DNA of 5,294 nucleotides from an uncultured Selenomonadaceae bacterium (GTDB taxonomy: Bacteria > Bacillota > Negativicutes > Selenomonadales > Selenomonadaceae): assembly GCA_905235425.1 (NCBI GenBank), contig CAJOKY010000176.1, forward strand, positions 1 through 5,294. Reading direction: 5' to 3'. How positions within the stretch are numbered: position 1 is the stretch's first letter; each line of letters begins with the position of its first letter. Under the pieces are notes generated by a model. The model saw only the letters and a list, made by a program, of their open reading frames with translations, did not search any database and was not told where the DNA came from. Below, one piece after another: positions 1 through 5,294 of the stretch. The position numbers and the translations under genes were made by a program.

Positions 1-178
1 TCTTGATGAAAATATCTGCGTACGATGCGGCGCTTGTGTAAGCGAATCTGAATTTGGCGGCGTGACCTTTAAAGACGGTAAAATTTTTATTGACGATACA
101 AAGCGCGAAGATTGGGCGGCAATTATTTCTGTATGTCCGACGGGTGCATTTAAAATTTGCGCGGAAAAAAAATCTTAG
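1..178 (+). CDS. 4Fe-4S ferredoxin-type protein, 3' end (5' partial)
   Basis: The first complete codon is at base 2, and 58 residues are visible before the TAG at 176-178. They show a CVRCGAC motif (cysteine codons at 17, 26 and 35) and a later VCPTGA motif (cysteine codon at 134). This C-x2-C-x2-C...C-P pattern gives four ligands, enough for one [4Fe-4S] cluster, as in the roughly 60-residue single-cluster ferredoxins of anaerobes. A fifth cysteine lies near the C-terminus (codon at 158) and is probably not a ligand. In such ferredoxins the first cysteine sits close to the N-terminus, so if this is a stand-alone ferredoxin the start is only a few codons outside the window. It could equally be the C-terminal ferredoxin domain of a larger redox enzyme, which the window cannot settle. 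The likely role is electron transfer in the cytoplasm. Whether it serves the Nif11-Hint gene downstream is unknown. Confidence 0.8.
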   Translation, partial: LDENICVRCGACVSESEFGGVTFKDGKIFIDDTKREDWAAIISVCPTGAFKICAEKKS

Positions 179-191
179 TTGCTAATTTTTT
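166..191 (+). terminator. possible weak terminator after the ferredoxin-type gene
   Basis: A 4-bp stem (TTAG 175-178 with CTAA 182-185, loop TTG) overlaps the stop codon and is followed by a run of six T at 186-191. An A-run at 166-172 could extend the pairing across a small internal loop. The GC-poor short stem makes this a weak candidate. Confidence 0.25.
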
Positions 192-210
192 CTGACATAT
201 CGCGTATAAT
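179..210 (+). promoter_or_regulatory. candidate promoter for the Nif11-Hint gene
   Basis: A perfect TATAAT lies at 205-210, 35 bp before the ATG at 245, which would place the transcription start near 217. The best upstream match to a -35 box is TTGCTA at 179-184, but the 20-bp spacing is longer than ideal. There is no extended -10 TG. The -10 call is fairly good and the -35 call is uncertain. Confidence 0.5.
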
Positions 211-244
211 AATCAAACATAAAAGTTGAAAGGAAGTTTTAAAA

Positions 245-970
245 ATGGATAACTTGAAAATTTTTTATGCAAAGATTATAGAAGATGAGGCATTGGCGGC
301 TAAGCTTAAGCAAATTATTGAAGATACAGAAGATGAAAACAGCGACGAGCAGTTCCAAAAAGTCCTATCGCTTGCAAAGGAAGTCGGCGTGGAAATTTCC
401 GTCGAAGATATTAAGGCTTATCTTGAATCGCATGAAAATGACGCCGAAACGCTGACTGAACATGAATTGGAAACGGTCGCGGGAGGAGAAGACAAAAGCG
501 ATCCTGTACAAATAGCTGTTGAAGTCGGCAAATGGCTTTTGGAAAAAATATTCACAACCAGAGGTTGTTTCATTGCCGATTCAAAAATTTCAACGCCGAG
601 CGGCGATAAAGTTATCAGCGACATCAAAGTTGGCGACGAAGTTATCAGCGTTGACGCGCAGAATAAAAAGGTGATCAGCAAAGTTACTGAAGTTCGTCCG
701 ATTGTTGATGAAGAAATTTACAAAGTTGAATTTTCTAACGGTGCAACGTGGTTCACAACGTCTAGCCAATGGTTTTACTGCGGCAATGACGATTACGCCC
801 GCGCGATTGACAGCAAGGGCAAGGCGGCACTTACAGAAGACGGCGCGACTGCTACTGTTGTAAATGTCACGAAGACCGGCGCAGTTAAAAAGGTTTATGA
901 CTTCATTGTTGACGGCGTGAATGTTTTCTTCGTTGAAGGCGTTGCGACGGAAGGCTACAGCATAGATTAG
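245..970 (+). CDS. Nif11-like leader peptide fused to a Hint (Hedgehog/intein-type) domain
   Basis: The start ATG is set by AAAGGAAG at 229-236, 8 nt upstream. Residues 1-81 resemble the Nif11-like leader of RiPP/bacteriocin precursors: an acidic, helix-rich stretch ending in LTEHELETVAGG, the double-glycine site normally cut by C39-peptidase ABC exporters. Residues 82-107 form a short segment with an amphipathic helical pattern that ends in Gly107. Residues 108-241 read as a Hint domain. Block A begins CFIADSKIS at Cys108 and includes IKVGDEVIS. The block B region (about 163-178) reads SNGATWFTTSSQWFY. The block F-like region (217-232) reads VYDFIVDGVNVFFVEG. The usual block B TxxH appears as TSSQ (172-175), and the terminal His-Asn of splicing inteins is absent; the protein ends in ATEGYSID. 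The only other cysteine is Cys179. The family match implies export and/or self-cleavage at the Gly107-Cys108 bond, but neither is shown. No exporter or maturase lies within the window. Function is unknown; a Hint domain used purely as an unreactive scaffold is an alternative. Confidence 0.85.
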   Translation: MDNLKIFYAKIIEDEALAAKLKQIIEDTEDENSDEQFQKVLSLAKEVGVEISVEDIKAYLESHENDAETLTEHELETVAGGEDKSDPVQIAVEVGKWLLEKIFTTRGCFIADSKISTPSGDKVISDIKVGDEVISVDAQNKKVISKVTEVRPIVDEEIYKVEFSNGATWFTTSSQWFYCGNDDYARAIDSKGKAALTEDGATATVVNVTKTGAVKKVYDFIVDGVNVFFVEGVATEGYSID

Positions 971-999
971 ATTAAAACGTTTGGATATGAAAATTTTGG

Positions 1000-1026
1000 C
1001 GGGGTATTAATTTATCCCGTTTTTTT
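1000..1026 (+). terminator. rho-independent terminator after the Nif11-Hint gene
   Basis: The stem CGGGGTA (1000-1006) pairs with TATCCCG (1013-1019) through 7 bp including one G-U, with a 6-nt loop TTAATT, followed directly by seven T at 1020-1026. It begins 29 nt after the TAG at 968-970. The T-run ends exactly where the next gene's first in-frame ATG begins. Confidence 0.8.
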
Positions 1027-1028
1027 AT

Positions 1029-1032
1029 GGAG
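1029..1032 (+). promoter_or_regulatory. Shine-Dalgarno site that decides the GNAT gene start
   Basis: GGAG lies 9 nt before the ATG at 1042. The earlier in-frame ATG at 1027 overlaps this GGAG and has only the terminator T-run upstream, so it has no ribosome site of its own. Confidence 0.65.
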
Positions 1033-1041
1033 TTGAAAAGT

Positions 1042-1953
1042 ATGGAAAGAAAAATTATCAGCGGCACGTACAGAGATTATCTTTTTTTATTTGGTGACAG
1101 CCGCACGGCGTATTCCGATTTATCTGCAAAAAAATCTGCCTCTGAAAAAAATTTGTACATAATGCTTGAAGATCACGTCCCTGCAGGATATATCTGCGCG
1201 AATGTATTAGAAAATCTTTGTAATGTTACATACGCCTACACTGTTGCTGAAAATCGGCGTCACGGCGTATTCACGGCGCTGTTGAAATATTTGACGACGC
1301 TTGATGACGTTTTTGAGGTTCTGATATCAATTTCCGAAAGTCAAGAAAATTTTTCGTCGATAGTTAAAGTTTGCAAATCGGCAGGTTTTAACGAGGACAG
1401 CGTTGTCAAAACATACCGCGCAGATTGGAAGTCACTTAGCGAATGGAAGGAAAATTATTTTGATGAATTTATGGCGACGCACGGTCACAAATACCTTGAA
1501 TATTTCGCCAGACGCAATTTTAAAATTTACTCATTCGCCGAAGCGCCGGAAAAATATATGGATCAGCTGTATCATTCGCAGGAAAATTTTTTTGAAAATC
1601 CTTTGGACATAAAAAGATTTTTTGACAGCTACGACAAAAATTTGGTTGCAAAGGATATCAGTTTCATTTCGGTGAAAGATGATAAGCTTGCCGCGTATTA
1701 CTTGGTGACGGCGCCGGACGGAAAAAATATCGTGGTTGAACAAACTGCGGTTGCGAAAAAATATTTGAACAGCGGCGCAATGTTGCCTTTGTGGGATATA
1801 TTTGTACGCACGCTTTATGAGCGGCAATGTGACAATATGGCGTTCGCGATTTACTCCGACAATTCGCCCGCGATTAAGTTCGACGCCAAAATTACCAAAA
1901 ATCTCAACCTTACTACCAACGCCGTTTATAAATATCTTTTTGAAAAATTTTAA
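1042..1953 (+). CDS. GNAT-family N-acetyltransferase-like protein with two GNAT-like halves
   Basis: The preferred start is the ATG at 1042 (303 residues), because GGAG at 1029-1032 lies 9 nt upstream. The ATG at 1027 would add five residues but lacks a ribosome site. The N-terminal half carries a GNAT motif-A-like segment at about 63-84: a beta strand (TYAYTVAE) followed by NRRHGVFTALLKYL, matching the R-x-x-G-x-hydrophobic acetyl-CoA pyrophosphate loop and its helix. A second, weaker GNAT-like unit spans about 205-300, with the sequence VVEQTAVAKKYLNSG in the corresponding strand-loop position and a later SDNSPAIKF like the motif-B region. No signal peptide or membrane segment is seen, so the protein is probably cytoplasmic. 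The acyl acceptor cannot be read from the sequence. It lies next to the Nif11-Hint gene but behind a terminator, so a role in modifying that peptide is only a possibility. It has its own terminator at 1973-2001. Confidence 0.7.
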   Translation: MERKIISGTYRDYLFLFGDSRTAYSDLSAKKSASEKNLYIMLEDHVPAGYICANVLENLCNVTYAYTVAENRRHGVFTALLKYLTTLDDVFEVLISISESQENFSSIVKVCKSAGFNEDSVVKTYRADWKSLSEWKENYFDEFMATHGHKYLEYFARRNFKIYSFAEAPEKYMDQLYHSQENFFENPLDIKRFFDSYDKNLVAKDISFISVKDDKLAAYYLVTAPDGKNIVVEQTAVAKKYLNSGAMLPLWDIFVRTLYERQCDNMAFAIYSDNSPAIKFDAKITKNLNLTTNAVYKYLFEKF

Positions 1954-1985
1954 GTCTCGGTTACAAAATTTTAAGTCTCGGTTAC
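1944..1985 (+). repeat. perfect 21-bp tandem duplication over the stop codon and terminator arm
   Basis: Bases 1944-1964 and 1965-1985 are identical. The unit runs from AAAATTTTAAG to TCTCGGTTAC. The first copy contains the TAA stop of the GNAT-like gene. The second copy supplies the 5' arm of the following terminator. Confidence 0.95.
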
Positions 1986-2001
1986 GATCGGGACTTTTTT
2001 T
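1973..2001 (+). terminator. rho-independent terminator after the GNAT-like gene
   Basis: AAGTCTCG (1973-1980) pairs with CGGGACTT (1989-1996) with one T-G wobble. It may be extended by G1981-T1988 and T1982-A1987 to leave a four-base TACG loop. A T-run at 1995-2001 follows and partly overlaps the stem. The stop codon is 19 nt upstream of the stem. Confidence 0.8.
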
Positions 2002-2015
2002 ATATTTCAACGCGG

Positions 2016-2045
2016 TTGAATTTGCAGTATAAAATGGTGTACAAT
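2016..2045 (+). promoter_or_regulatory. sigma-70-type promoter for metK-hom-thrB
   Basis: TTGAAT (2016-2021) and TACAAT (2040-2045) are separated by 18 bp, directly after the GNAT gene terminator. The predicted transcription start is near 2052, giving a leader of about 75 nt before the metK start at 2128. Confidence 0.65.
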
Positions 2046-2050
2046 TAAAA

Positions 2051-2076
2051 GCCTTAATTAAAAACCTTAATTGGGC
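2051..2076 (+). promoter_or_regulatory. hairpin and 8-bp direct repeats at the start of the metK leader
   Basis: GCCT-t-AATTAA (2051-2061) pairs with TTAATTGGGC (2067-2076), giving 10 bp with one bulged T and a 5-nt loop. The same stretch holds CCTTAATT twice (2052-2059 and 2065-2072), centred 13 bp apart. It sits at or just after the predicted transcription start, where a 5' stabilising hairpin or an operator would be placed. No T-run follows, so it is not a terminator. The function is not known. Confidence 0.4.
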
Positions 2077-2113
2077 TTGAACTTTAAATGATAAAAGTTT
2101 TAAAATTTTTATT

Positions 2114-2119
2114 GAGGAG
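2114..2119 (+). promoter_or_regulatory. Shine-Dalgarno site that decides a TTG start for metK
   Basis: GAGGAG lies 8 nt before the TTG at 2128. The upstream in-frame GTG at 2119 overlaps the last base of this site and cannot use it, so TTG is the better start. Confidence 0.75.
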
Positions 2120-2127
2120 TGTTAATT

Positions 2128-3315
2128 TTGAAGAAACGTTTATTTACTTCTGAATCGGTAACTGAAGGGCATCCCGATAAAGTTGCCGACAGAATTTCCG
2201 ACAGCATTTTGGACGCAATTTTGGAACGTGATCCTGAAGGTCGCGTAGCTTGCGAAACTTTGGTAACTACCGGACAGGTTCACGTCGTAGGCGAAATTTC
2301 TACAACCTGCTACGTTGACATTTCAAAAATTATTCGTGAGGCAATTCGCGAAATCGGCTACACAAATTCTGCGTATGGTTTTGACGCGGACACGGTAGGC
2401 GTTTTAATTTCGCTTGATGAACAATCGCCGGATATTGCGCAGGGCGTCGATAAAGCGCTTGAAGCACGTGAAGGCAATATGGATATTGAAGACGCGATAG
2501 GCGCGGGAGATCAAGGCATGATGTTCGGCTACGCGACTAATGAAACGCCTGAATATATGCCGTTGCCGATTTCCCTTGCACATAAACTCGCGTACAAGCT
2601 TGCCGATATTCGCAAAGTCACCGGCGAAATGAATTACCTGCGTCCCGACGGCAAAACGCAAGTCACGATAGTTTACGAAGGCGATAAACCCGTTGCCGTT
2701 GATACAATTGTAATTTCCACGCAACACGATCCGCACGTAAGCATTGAACAGATTAAAGCTGACGTTATCAAGTACGTTGTCAAGCCGATTGTGCCGGAAG
2801 AATTGTTGACGGCTGAAACAAAATTTTTCGTAAATCCTACCGGCAAATTCGTAATCGGCGGACCGCAGGGTGATTCGGGACTTACCGGCAGAAAAATTAT
2901 CGTCGACACTTACGGCGGCATGGCGCGTCATGGCGGCGGCGCATTCAGCGGCAAAGACCCGACAAAGGTTGACCGCAGTGCGTCATATGCGGCGCGTTAC
3001 GTTGCCAAAAATATCGTTGCGGCGGAACTTGCCGACCGTTGCGAAATTCAGCTTGCTTACGCGATAGGCGTTGCGCGTCCGGTATCGGTGAACGTTGACA
3101 CTTTCGGCACAAACAAAGTTGACGAAAAACTTATCACAAAGCTTGTCAATGAAAACTTTGACCTTCGTCCCGCAGGTATTATCAAAATGCTTGACTTGCG
3201 TCGTCCGATTTACCGTCCCACCTCTGCATACGGACATTTCGGCAGGACTGATATTGATCTGTCTTGGGAACGTCTTGATAAAGTTGACGCGTTAAAAGCC
3301 GGCGCTAATCTCTAA
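2128..3315 (+). CDS. metK: S-adenosylmethionine synthetase (methionine adenosyltransferase)
   Basis: This cytoplasmic enzyme makes S-adenosylmethionine from methionine and ATP, releasing phosphate and pyrophosphate. It normally acts as a tetramer with Mg2+ and K+. With the TTG start at 2128 (GAGGAG 8 nt upstream) the protein is 395 residues, a normal family length, and begins MKKRLFTSESVTEGHPDK, as expected for the family. The ATP-site GHPDK is at 14-18, signature 1 GAGDQGMMFGYA at 125-136, and the P-loop-like signature 2 GGGAFSGKD at 269-277. The catalytic regions look intact. It has its own promoter and leader. The hom start follows 43 bp after the stop, with no terminator between, so the two are probably cotranscribed. 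No SAM riboswitch is evident in the short leader. Confidence 0.97.
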   Translation: MKKRLFTSESVTEGHPDKVADRISDSILDAILERDPEGRVACETLVTTGQVHVVGEISTTCYVDISKIIREAIREIGYTNSAYGFDADTVGVLISLDEQSPDIAQGVDKALEAREGNMDIEDAIGAGDQGMMFGYATNETPEYMPLPISLAHKLAYKLADIRKVTGEMNYLRPDGKTQVTIVYEGDKPVAVDTIVISTQHDPHVSIEQIKADVIKYVVKPIVPEELLTAETKFFVNPTGKFVIGGPQGDSGLTGRKIIVDTYGGMARHGGGAFSGKDPTKVDRSASYAARYVAKNIVAAELADRCEIQLAYAIGVARPVSVNVDTFGTNKVDEKLITKLVNENFDLRPAGIIKMLDLRRPIYRPTSAYGHFGRTDIDLSWERLDKVDALKAGANL

Positions 3316-3358
3316 TCGATACCGGCTACACGCTACAAGCTAAGGAGAAAAAATATTT

Positions 3359-4645
3359 ATGAGTGAAAAGGTTATAAAAATCGCAATTCTCGGCGCAGGA
3401 ACTATCGGCGGCAGTGTCTTAAAAGTTTTGAAAGACAATCACGACATCATTACACAACGCGCAGGTACGGACATTCAAATTAAAAATATTCTCGTACTGC
3501 CGCATGAAATTCCCAAACTGCATGAACAAGGTCTTCCCGCTACAAGCAGCTATGACGATATTTTAAACGATCCCGAAATTCAAATTGTCGTTGAACTTAT
3601 CGGCGGCATTAAACCTGCGAAAGATTTTATACTGCAGGCGATGAATCACGGAAAAAATGTTGTCACGGCAAACAAAGACGTTGTCGCGCAGTTCGGCAGT
3701 GAACTCTTTGAAACGGCAGATAAAAATAAAATTGACTTTCTCTTTGAAGCGTCGGTAGGCGGCGCCATTCCCATTATCATGCCGCTTAAACGTTCATTGA
3801 CGCCGAATAAAATTACCGAAGTTTTGGGCATTGTCAACGGCACTACAAATTACATGCTTACCAAAATGAAGGAAGACGGCGCCGATTATGACACGGTGCT
3901 TAAGGAAGCGCAGGCTAAAGGTTACGCGGAGGCTAATCCCGCCGCTGATGTTGAGGGTAAAGACGCCGCGCGTAAAATTGCAATTCTCGCGTCAATCGCC
4001 TTTAACAGCCGCGTGAAGTTTGAAGATGTTTCAATGGAAGGCATTACGAAAATCACGCCGGAAGATATTCGCTACGCCGCGCAGTTGGGCTACACGGTAA
4101 AACTTTTGGCGGTAGGTAAAGAATCCGATTTAGGCGTTGATGTTCGCGTCCACCCCGTACTTTTGCCGAATAAACACCCGCTCGCATCGGTCAACGGCGT
4201 ATTTAATGCAATTTTCGTACGCGGCAACCCCATTGATGAAGCTATGTTTTACGGTCCCGGCGCGGGGTATCCTACAGCGTCGGCAGTCATTTCAGACATT
4301 GTGGAAATTGCACGCGGCATTGATTTAGGCAACGTCGGCAGATTCGGCTGTACATGCTACGAACAGAAAAAAATTTGCCCGCTTGATGAAACGGAGTCTT
4401 CGTACTTCCTGCGTCTTTTGGTAAATGACGATCCCGGCGTACTCGGTCAAATTGCTACGGTTTTCGGCAAAATGAATGTCAGCTTGAAATCAGTAATGCA
4501 GACCAATGCAGAATTTGGCGAAGGTGCGGAAATCGTTGTGATAACGCACGAAGTCAAGCATAAAAATATTTTGCAGGCGGAAGTGGAATTGAAAAAACTT
4601 TCCTGCGTCAATAAAATTTTCAGCGTGATTCGCGTCGAAGAGTAA
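3359..4645 (+). CDS. hom: homoserine dehydrogenase with C-terminal ACT domain
   Basis: It reduces aspartate semialdehyde to homoserine with NAD(P)H, the branch step toward threonine and methionine. The start ATG is supported by AAGGAG at 3342-3347, 11 nt upstream. The 428 residues match the usual monofunctional ACT-containing form, not the aspartokinase fusion. A Rossmann loop GAGTIGG lies at 12-18, TANKDVV at 103-109 (conserved Lys106), and NGTTNY at 160-165. The family signature runs from Ala184 to Lys206 and includes the conserved Asp202/Lys206 pair. From about 349 an ACT domain begins YFLRLLVNDDPGVLGQIA; in this family ACT domains commonly carry feedback inhibition by threonine. It sits between metK and thrB, 48 bp before the thrB start, with no terminator on either side. 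Confidence 0.97.
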   Translation: MSEKVIKIAILGAGTIGGSVLKVLKDNHDIITQRAGTDIQIKNILVLPHEIPKLHEQGLPATSSYDDILNDPEIQIVVELIGGIKPAKDFILQAMNHGKNVVTANKDVVAQFGSELFETADKNKIDFLFEASVGGAIPIIMPLKRSLTPNKITEVLGIVNGTTNYMLTKMKEDGADYDTVLKEAQAKGYAEANPAADVEGKDAARKIAILASIAFNSRVKFEDVSMEGITKITPEDIRYAAQLGYTVKLLAVGKESDLGVDVRVHPVLLPNKHPLASVNGVFNAIFVRGNPIDEAMFYGPGAGYPTASAVISDIVEIARGIDLGNVGRFGCTCYEQKKICPLDETESSYFLRLLVNDDPGVLGQIATVFGKMNVSLKSVMQTNAEFGEGAEIVVITHEVKHKNILQAEVELKKLSCVNKIFSVIRVEE

Positions 4646-4693
4646 AATTTTTTCTATACGAGGTAAATTTAAAAATTACTAATTGGTGAAATA

Positions 4694-5294
4694 ATGGACA
4701 ACGAAACTTCGTCCGCGAAACATAAAGTAAAAGTCAAAGTGCCTGGTACTTCTGCGAATTGCGGCTCGGGCTTTGACTGTTTGGGACTCGCGGCAACAAT
4801 TTATAACGAATTTGAATTTACATTTTTAGAAGATACGCGCCTTGACATTTTTGCGACAGGTGAAGGTACAGAGTCAATTCCGATTGATGAAAAAAATATC
4901 GTATGGCAATCTGCGCGGCTTTTAATTGAACGTGCAGGCGAAGGCGATAAATTTAAAGGCGCGGAAATTCGCATGGTCAATCACGTGCCTATGTCGCGGG
5001 GTTTAGGTTCAAGCGCGGCGGCTATCGTTGCGGGACTTGTCGGCGCAAATGCGGTAGTGGAAAATCCCTTCAGCCGTCAAGATATTTTGAAATTTGCAAC
5101 GGAAATTGAAGGTCACCCCGATAACGTCGCACCGGCAATTTTCGGCGGCTTTACGGTAAGCGTCGCTGAAAAAAATCAAGTGCATACATTTTCATTCCTG
5201 CCGAAAATAAAATTAAAATTGGTCGTGGCAGTGCCGGACTTTCCGCTGTCTACAAAATTGGCTCGTCAAGTCTTGCCGCAGACAATTCCTCTGC
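4694..5294 (+). CDS. thrB: homoserine kinase, N-terminal part (3' end outside the window)
   Basis: It phosphorylates homoserine at the hydroxyl with ATP, the step after hom and before threonine synthase. The frame is open from the ATG at 4694 to the window end, giving 200 full codons, about two thirds of a typical 300-residue enzyme. It shows GHMP-kinase features in order: the N-terminal strand with VPGTSANCGSGFDCLGLA at 16-33, the ATP-binding motif PMSRGLGSSAAA at 99-110, and EGHPDNVAPAIFGG at 139-152, which is typical of ThrB. The ribosome site is a modest GGTGA at 4685-4689, only 4 nt before the ATG. The first ten or so residues (MDNETSSAKHK) are an unusual polar extension before the first conserved strand. 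It is probably translated from the same transcript as hom, and a threonine synthase gene may follow, but that lies outside the window. Confidence 0.95.
   Translation, partial: MDNETSSAKHKVKVKVPGTSANCGSGFDCLGLAATIYNEFEFTFLEDTRLDIFATGEGTESIPIDEKNIVWQSARLLIERAGEGDKFKGAEIRMVNHVPMSRGLGSSAAAIVAGLVGANAVVENPFSRQDILKFATEIEGHPDNVAPAIFGGFTVSVAEKNQVHTFSFLPKIKLKLVVAVPDFPLSTKLARQVLPQTIPL

Noticed and set aside
1027..1041. An earlier in-frame ATG start for the GNAT-like gene
   Set aside because: It has only the terminator T-run upstream and overlaps the GGAG that serves the ATG at 1042.
1531..2010. A long reverse-strand open frame over the end of the GNAT-like gene
   Set aside because: It lies opposite a supported gene, reads through the terminator and duplication, and its protein is an arginine- and isoleucine-rich composition typical of antisense shadows.
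2119..2127. A GTG start for metK three codons upstream
   Set aside because: It overlaps the GAGGAG site and would add residues before the MKKRLFTSESVTEGHPDK-type N-terminus usual in the family.
2404..2931. A reverse-strand open frame of 175 codons inside metK
   Set aside because: It is antisense to a conserved enzyme, has no ribosome site that I could see, and shows no recognisable domain.
4662..4678. An imperfect inverted repeat (GTAAATTTAAAAATTAC) between hom and thrB
   Set aside because: Its arms are almost pure A/T with a central mismatch and no following T-run, so it is what AT-rich spacer gives by chance and is not a credible terminator or operator.

Overview
The window looks like a chromosomal stretch from an AT-rich bacterium. 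Several features suggest a Gram-positive-lineage anaerobe: strong Shine-Dalgarno sites before most genes, sigma-70-type promoters, rho-independent terminators, a single-cluster ferredoxin-type protein, and a metK-hom-thrB gene string. The Nif11-type leader and the mainly CGN arginine codons would fit Bacillota of the Negativicutes kind, but that placement is an inference and is not proven here. All genes read on the + strand.

Left part (1-1026): the 3' end of a small [4Fe-4S] ferredoxin-type gene. It is followed by a gene for a 241-residue composite protein and a clear rho-independent terminator. The composite protein joins three pieces: an N-terminal Nif11-like RiPP/bacteriocin leader ending in a VAGG double-glycine site, a 26-residue amphipathic segment, and a C-terminal Hint (Hedgehog/intein-type) domain that begins at Cys108. 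This is the most unusual item in the window. The Hint domain keeps its first cysteine but lacks the block B histidine and the terminal His-Asn pair of splicing inteins.

Middle part (1027-2001): a 303-residue protein with two GNAT-like halves. Its start codon lies just after the preceding terminator. It ends in a second terminator, and a perfect 21-bp tandem duplication spans its stop codon and the 5' arm of that terminator.

Right part (2002-5294): a promoter, a short leader with a hairpin and two 8-bp direct repeats, and then metK (S-adenosylmethionine synthetase), hom (homoserine dehydrogenase with a C-terminal ACT domain) and thrB (homoserine kinase, cut by the window end). No terminator is visible between these three, so they probably form one operon. 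It links homoserine and threonine synthesis (hom, thrB) to SAM formation from methionine (metK), which is itself made from homoserine.
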